Origin: Hyphomicrobiaceae bacterium | GTDB taxonomy: Bacteria > Pseudomonadota > Alphaproteobacteria > Rhizobiales > Hyphomicrobiaceae | DNA: 6,280 nt | NCBI GenBank assembly: GCA_021775715.1 | Contig: JAJFHI010000349.1 | Coordinates: 1-6,280, forward strand | Reading direction: 5' to 3' | In this document: positions 5,961-6,280 of the stretch, piece after piece | Layout of the letters: the number at the start of each line of letters is the position of its first letter | How positions within the stretch are numbered: the stretch's first letter is position 1 | Notes under the pieces: model-generated | Database searches by the model: none | The model's input: only the letters and a program-made list of their open reading frames with translations | Told to the model about the DNA's origin: nothing | Made by a program: the position numbers and the translations under genes

Positions 5961-6280
5961 TATACGTTTCCTCCGGCTTCTGTTTTCAACCACGCCGCGC
6001 AACAGGCCATCGCCAGATTACGCACTCGCAGAATATAGCTCTGGCGCTCAGTCACGGAAATCACGCCGCGCGCATCGAGCAGGTTGAAGATATGCGATGC
6101 CTTGATGCACTGATCATAGGCGGGCAGCACCATCAGGTGGCGCTCACCAGCATCGCCTTTTTCCAACAACGACTGGCACTCGCCTTCAGCATCGCGGAAG
6201 TGTTGCAGCAATAGCGACGTATCGGCATGCTCGAAGTTGTGGCGGGAATATTCCTGTTCGGCCTGCAGGAAAACATCTCC
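5960..6280 (-). CDS. glyQ: Glycyl-tRNA synthetase alpha subunit, C-terminal part (5' end outside window)
   Basis: The last 106 codons of GlyQ, the catalytic subunit of the alpha2beta2 glycyl-tRNA synthetase. The frame is open to the right edge of the window. Clear family motifs: FLQAEQEYSRHNFEHAD near the visible N-terminus, LPAYDQCIKASHIFNLLDAR in the middle, and ISVTERQSYILRVRNLA before the C-terminus. These are the class II C-terminal helices; the ATP and glycine motifs lie outside the window. GlyQ is normally about 300 residues, so roughly two thirds is missing here through the window cut, not through damage. Its TAA stop overlaps the ATG of the small membrane protein by one base, which implies translational coupling at the head of the operon. 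Any promoter or leader is off the right edge. Confidence 0.97.
   Translation of the reverse strand, partial: GDVFLQAEQEYSRHNFEHADTSLLLQHFRDAEGECQSLLEKGDAGERHLMVLPAYDQCIKASHIFNLLDARGVISVTERQSYILRVRNLAMACCAAWLKTEAGGNV
5969..5974 (-). promoter_or_regulatory. Strong Shine-Dalgarno for the small membrane protein
   Basis: GGAGGA on the - strand, inside the end of glyQ, lies 8 bases before ATG 5960. It is the best ribosome site in the window. It fixes the start of the two-helix protein and suggests that gene is translated at least as well as its synthetase neighbours. Confidence 0.75.

Noticed and set aside
5676..6002. Longer form of the small membrane protein from TTG 6002
   Set aside because: It would overlap glyQ by 43 bases and lacks a ribosome site; ATG 5960 has GGAGGA at 8 bases.

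Overview
The window comes from a bacterial chromosome, most likely an alphaproteobacterium. The glycyl-tRNA synthetase is the split alpha2beta2 type, the GlyS N-terminus (LLLEIFSEEIPARM) has the alphaproteobacterial form, the first ABC-F nucleotide site reads LDEPTNYLD as in many alphaproteobacterial ABC-F proteins, and base composition is moderately GC-rich. The order glyQ - small membrane gene - glyS recalls Rhodobacterales, but that placement is from memory and weak.

Layout. The left part is read on the + strand. It holds the 3' end of a DUF3147-type four-helix membrane protein (to 341), an 88-base gap, then a complete YheS-like ABC-F ATPase (430-2334). The rest is read on the - strand. 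From right to left these are the C-terminal part of glyQ (5960-6280, cut by the window edge), a 94-residue two-helix membrane protein of unknown function (5676-5960), glyS (3616-5673), a gamma-glutamylcyclotransferase (AIG2-like) protein (3172-3606), and, after a 147-base gap, a winged-helix regulator of the HVO_A0114/antitoxin type (2632-3024). The first four - strand genes are almost fused (1-base overlap, 2-base gap, 9-base gap) and look like one operon.

The two transcription directions converge on a non-coding stretch, 2335-2631. It contains a perfect 8-bp inverted repeat overlapping the ABC-F stop codon. About 90 bases further on is a long two-part hairpin (2441-2527) with 25 Watson-Crick pairs plus G.U pairs, and all of its wobble pairs are the kind allowed only in + strand RNA. 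This is the most unexplained signal in the window.

Functionally this is mostly core translation machinery: a ribosome-associated ABC-F factor and both GlyRS subunits. Accessory items are the membrane protein wedged between the synthetase subunits, the cyclotransferase at the operon end and the partnerless antitoxin-like regulator. I see no mobile element, CRISPR array, tRNA/rRNA gene or clear new defence system.
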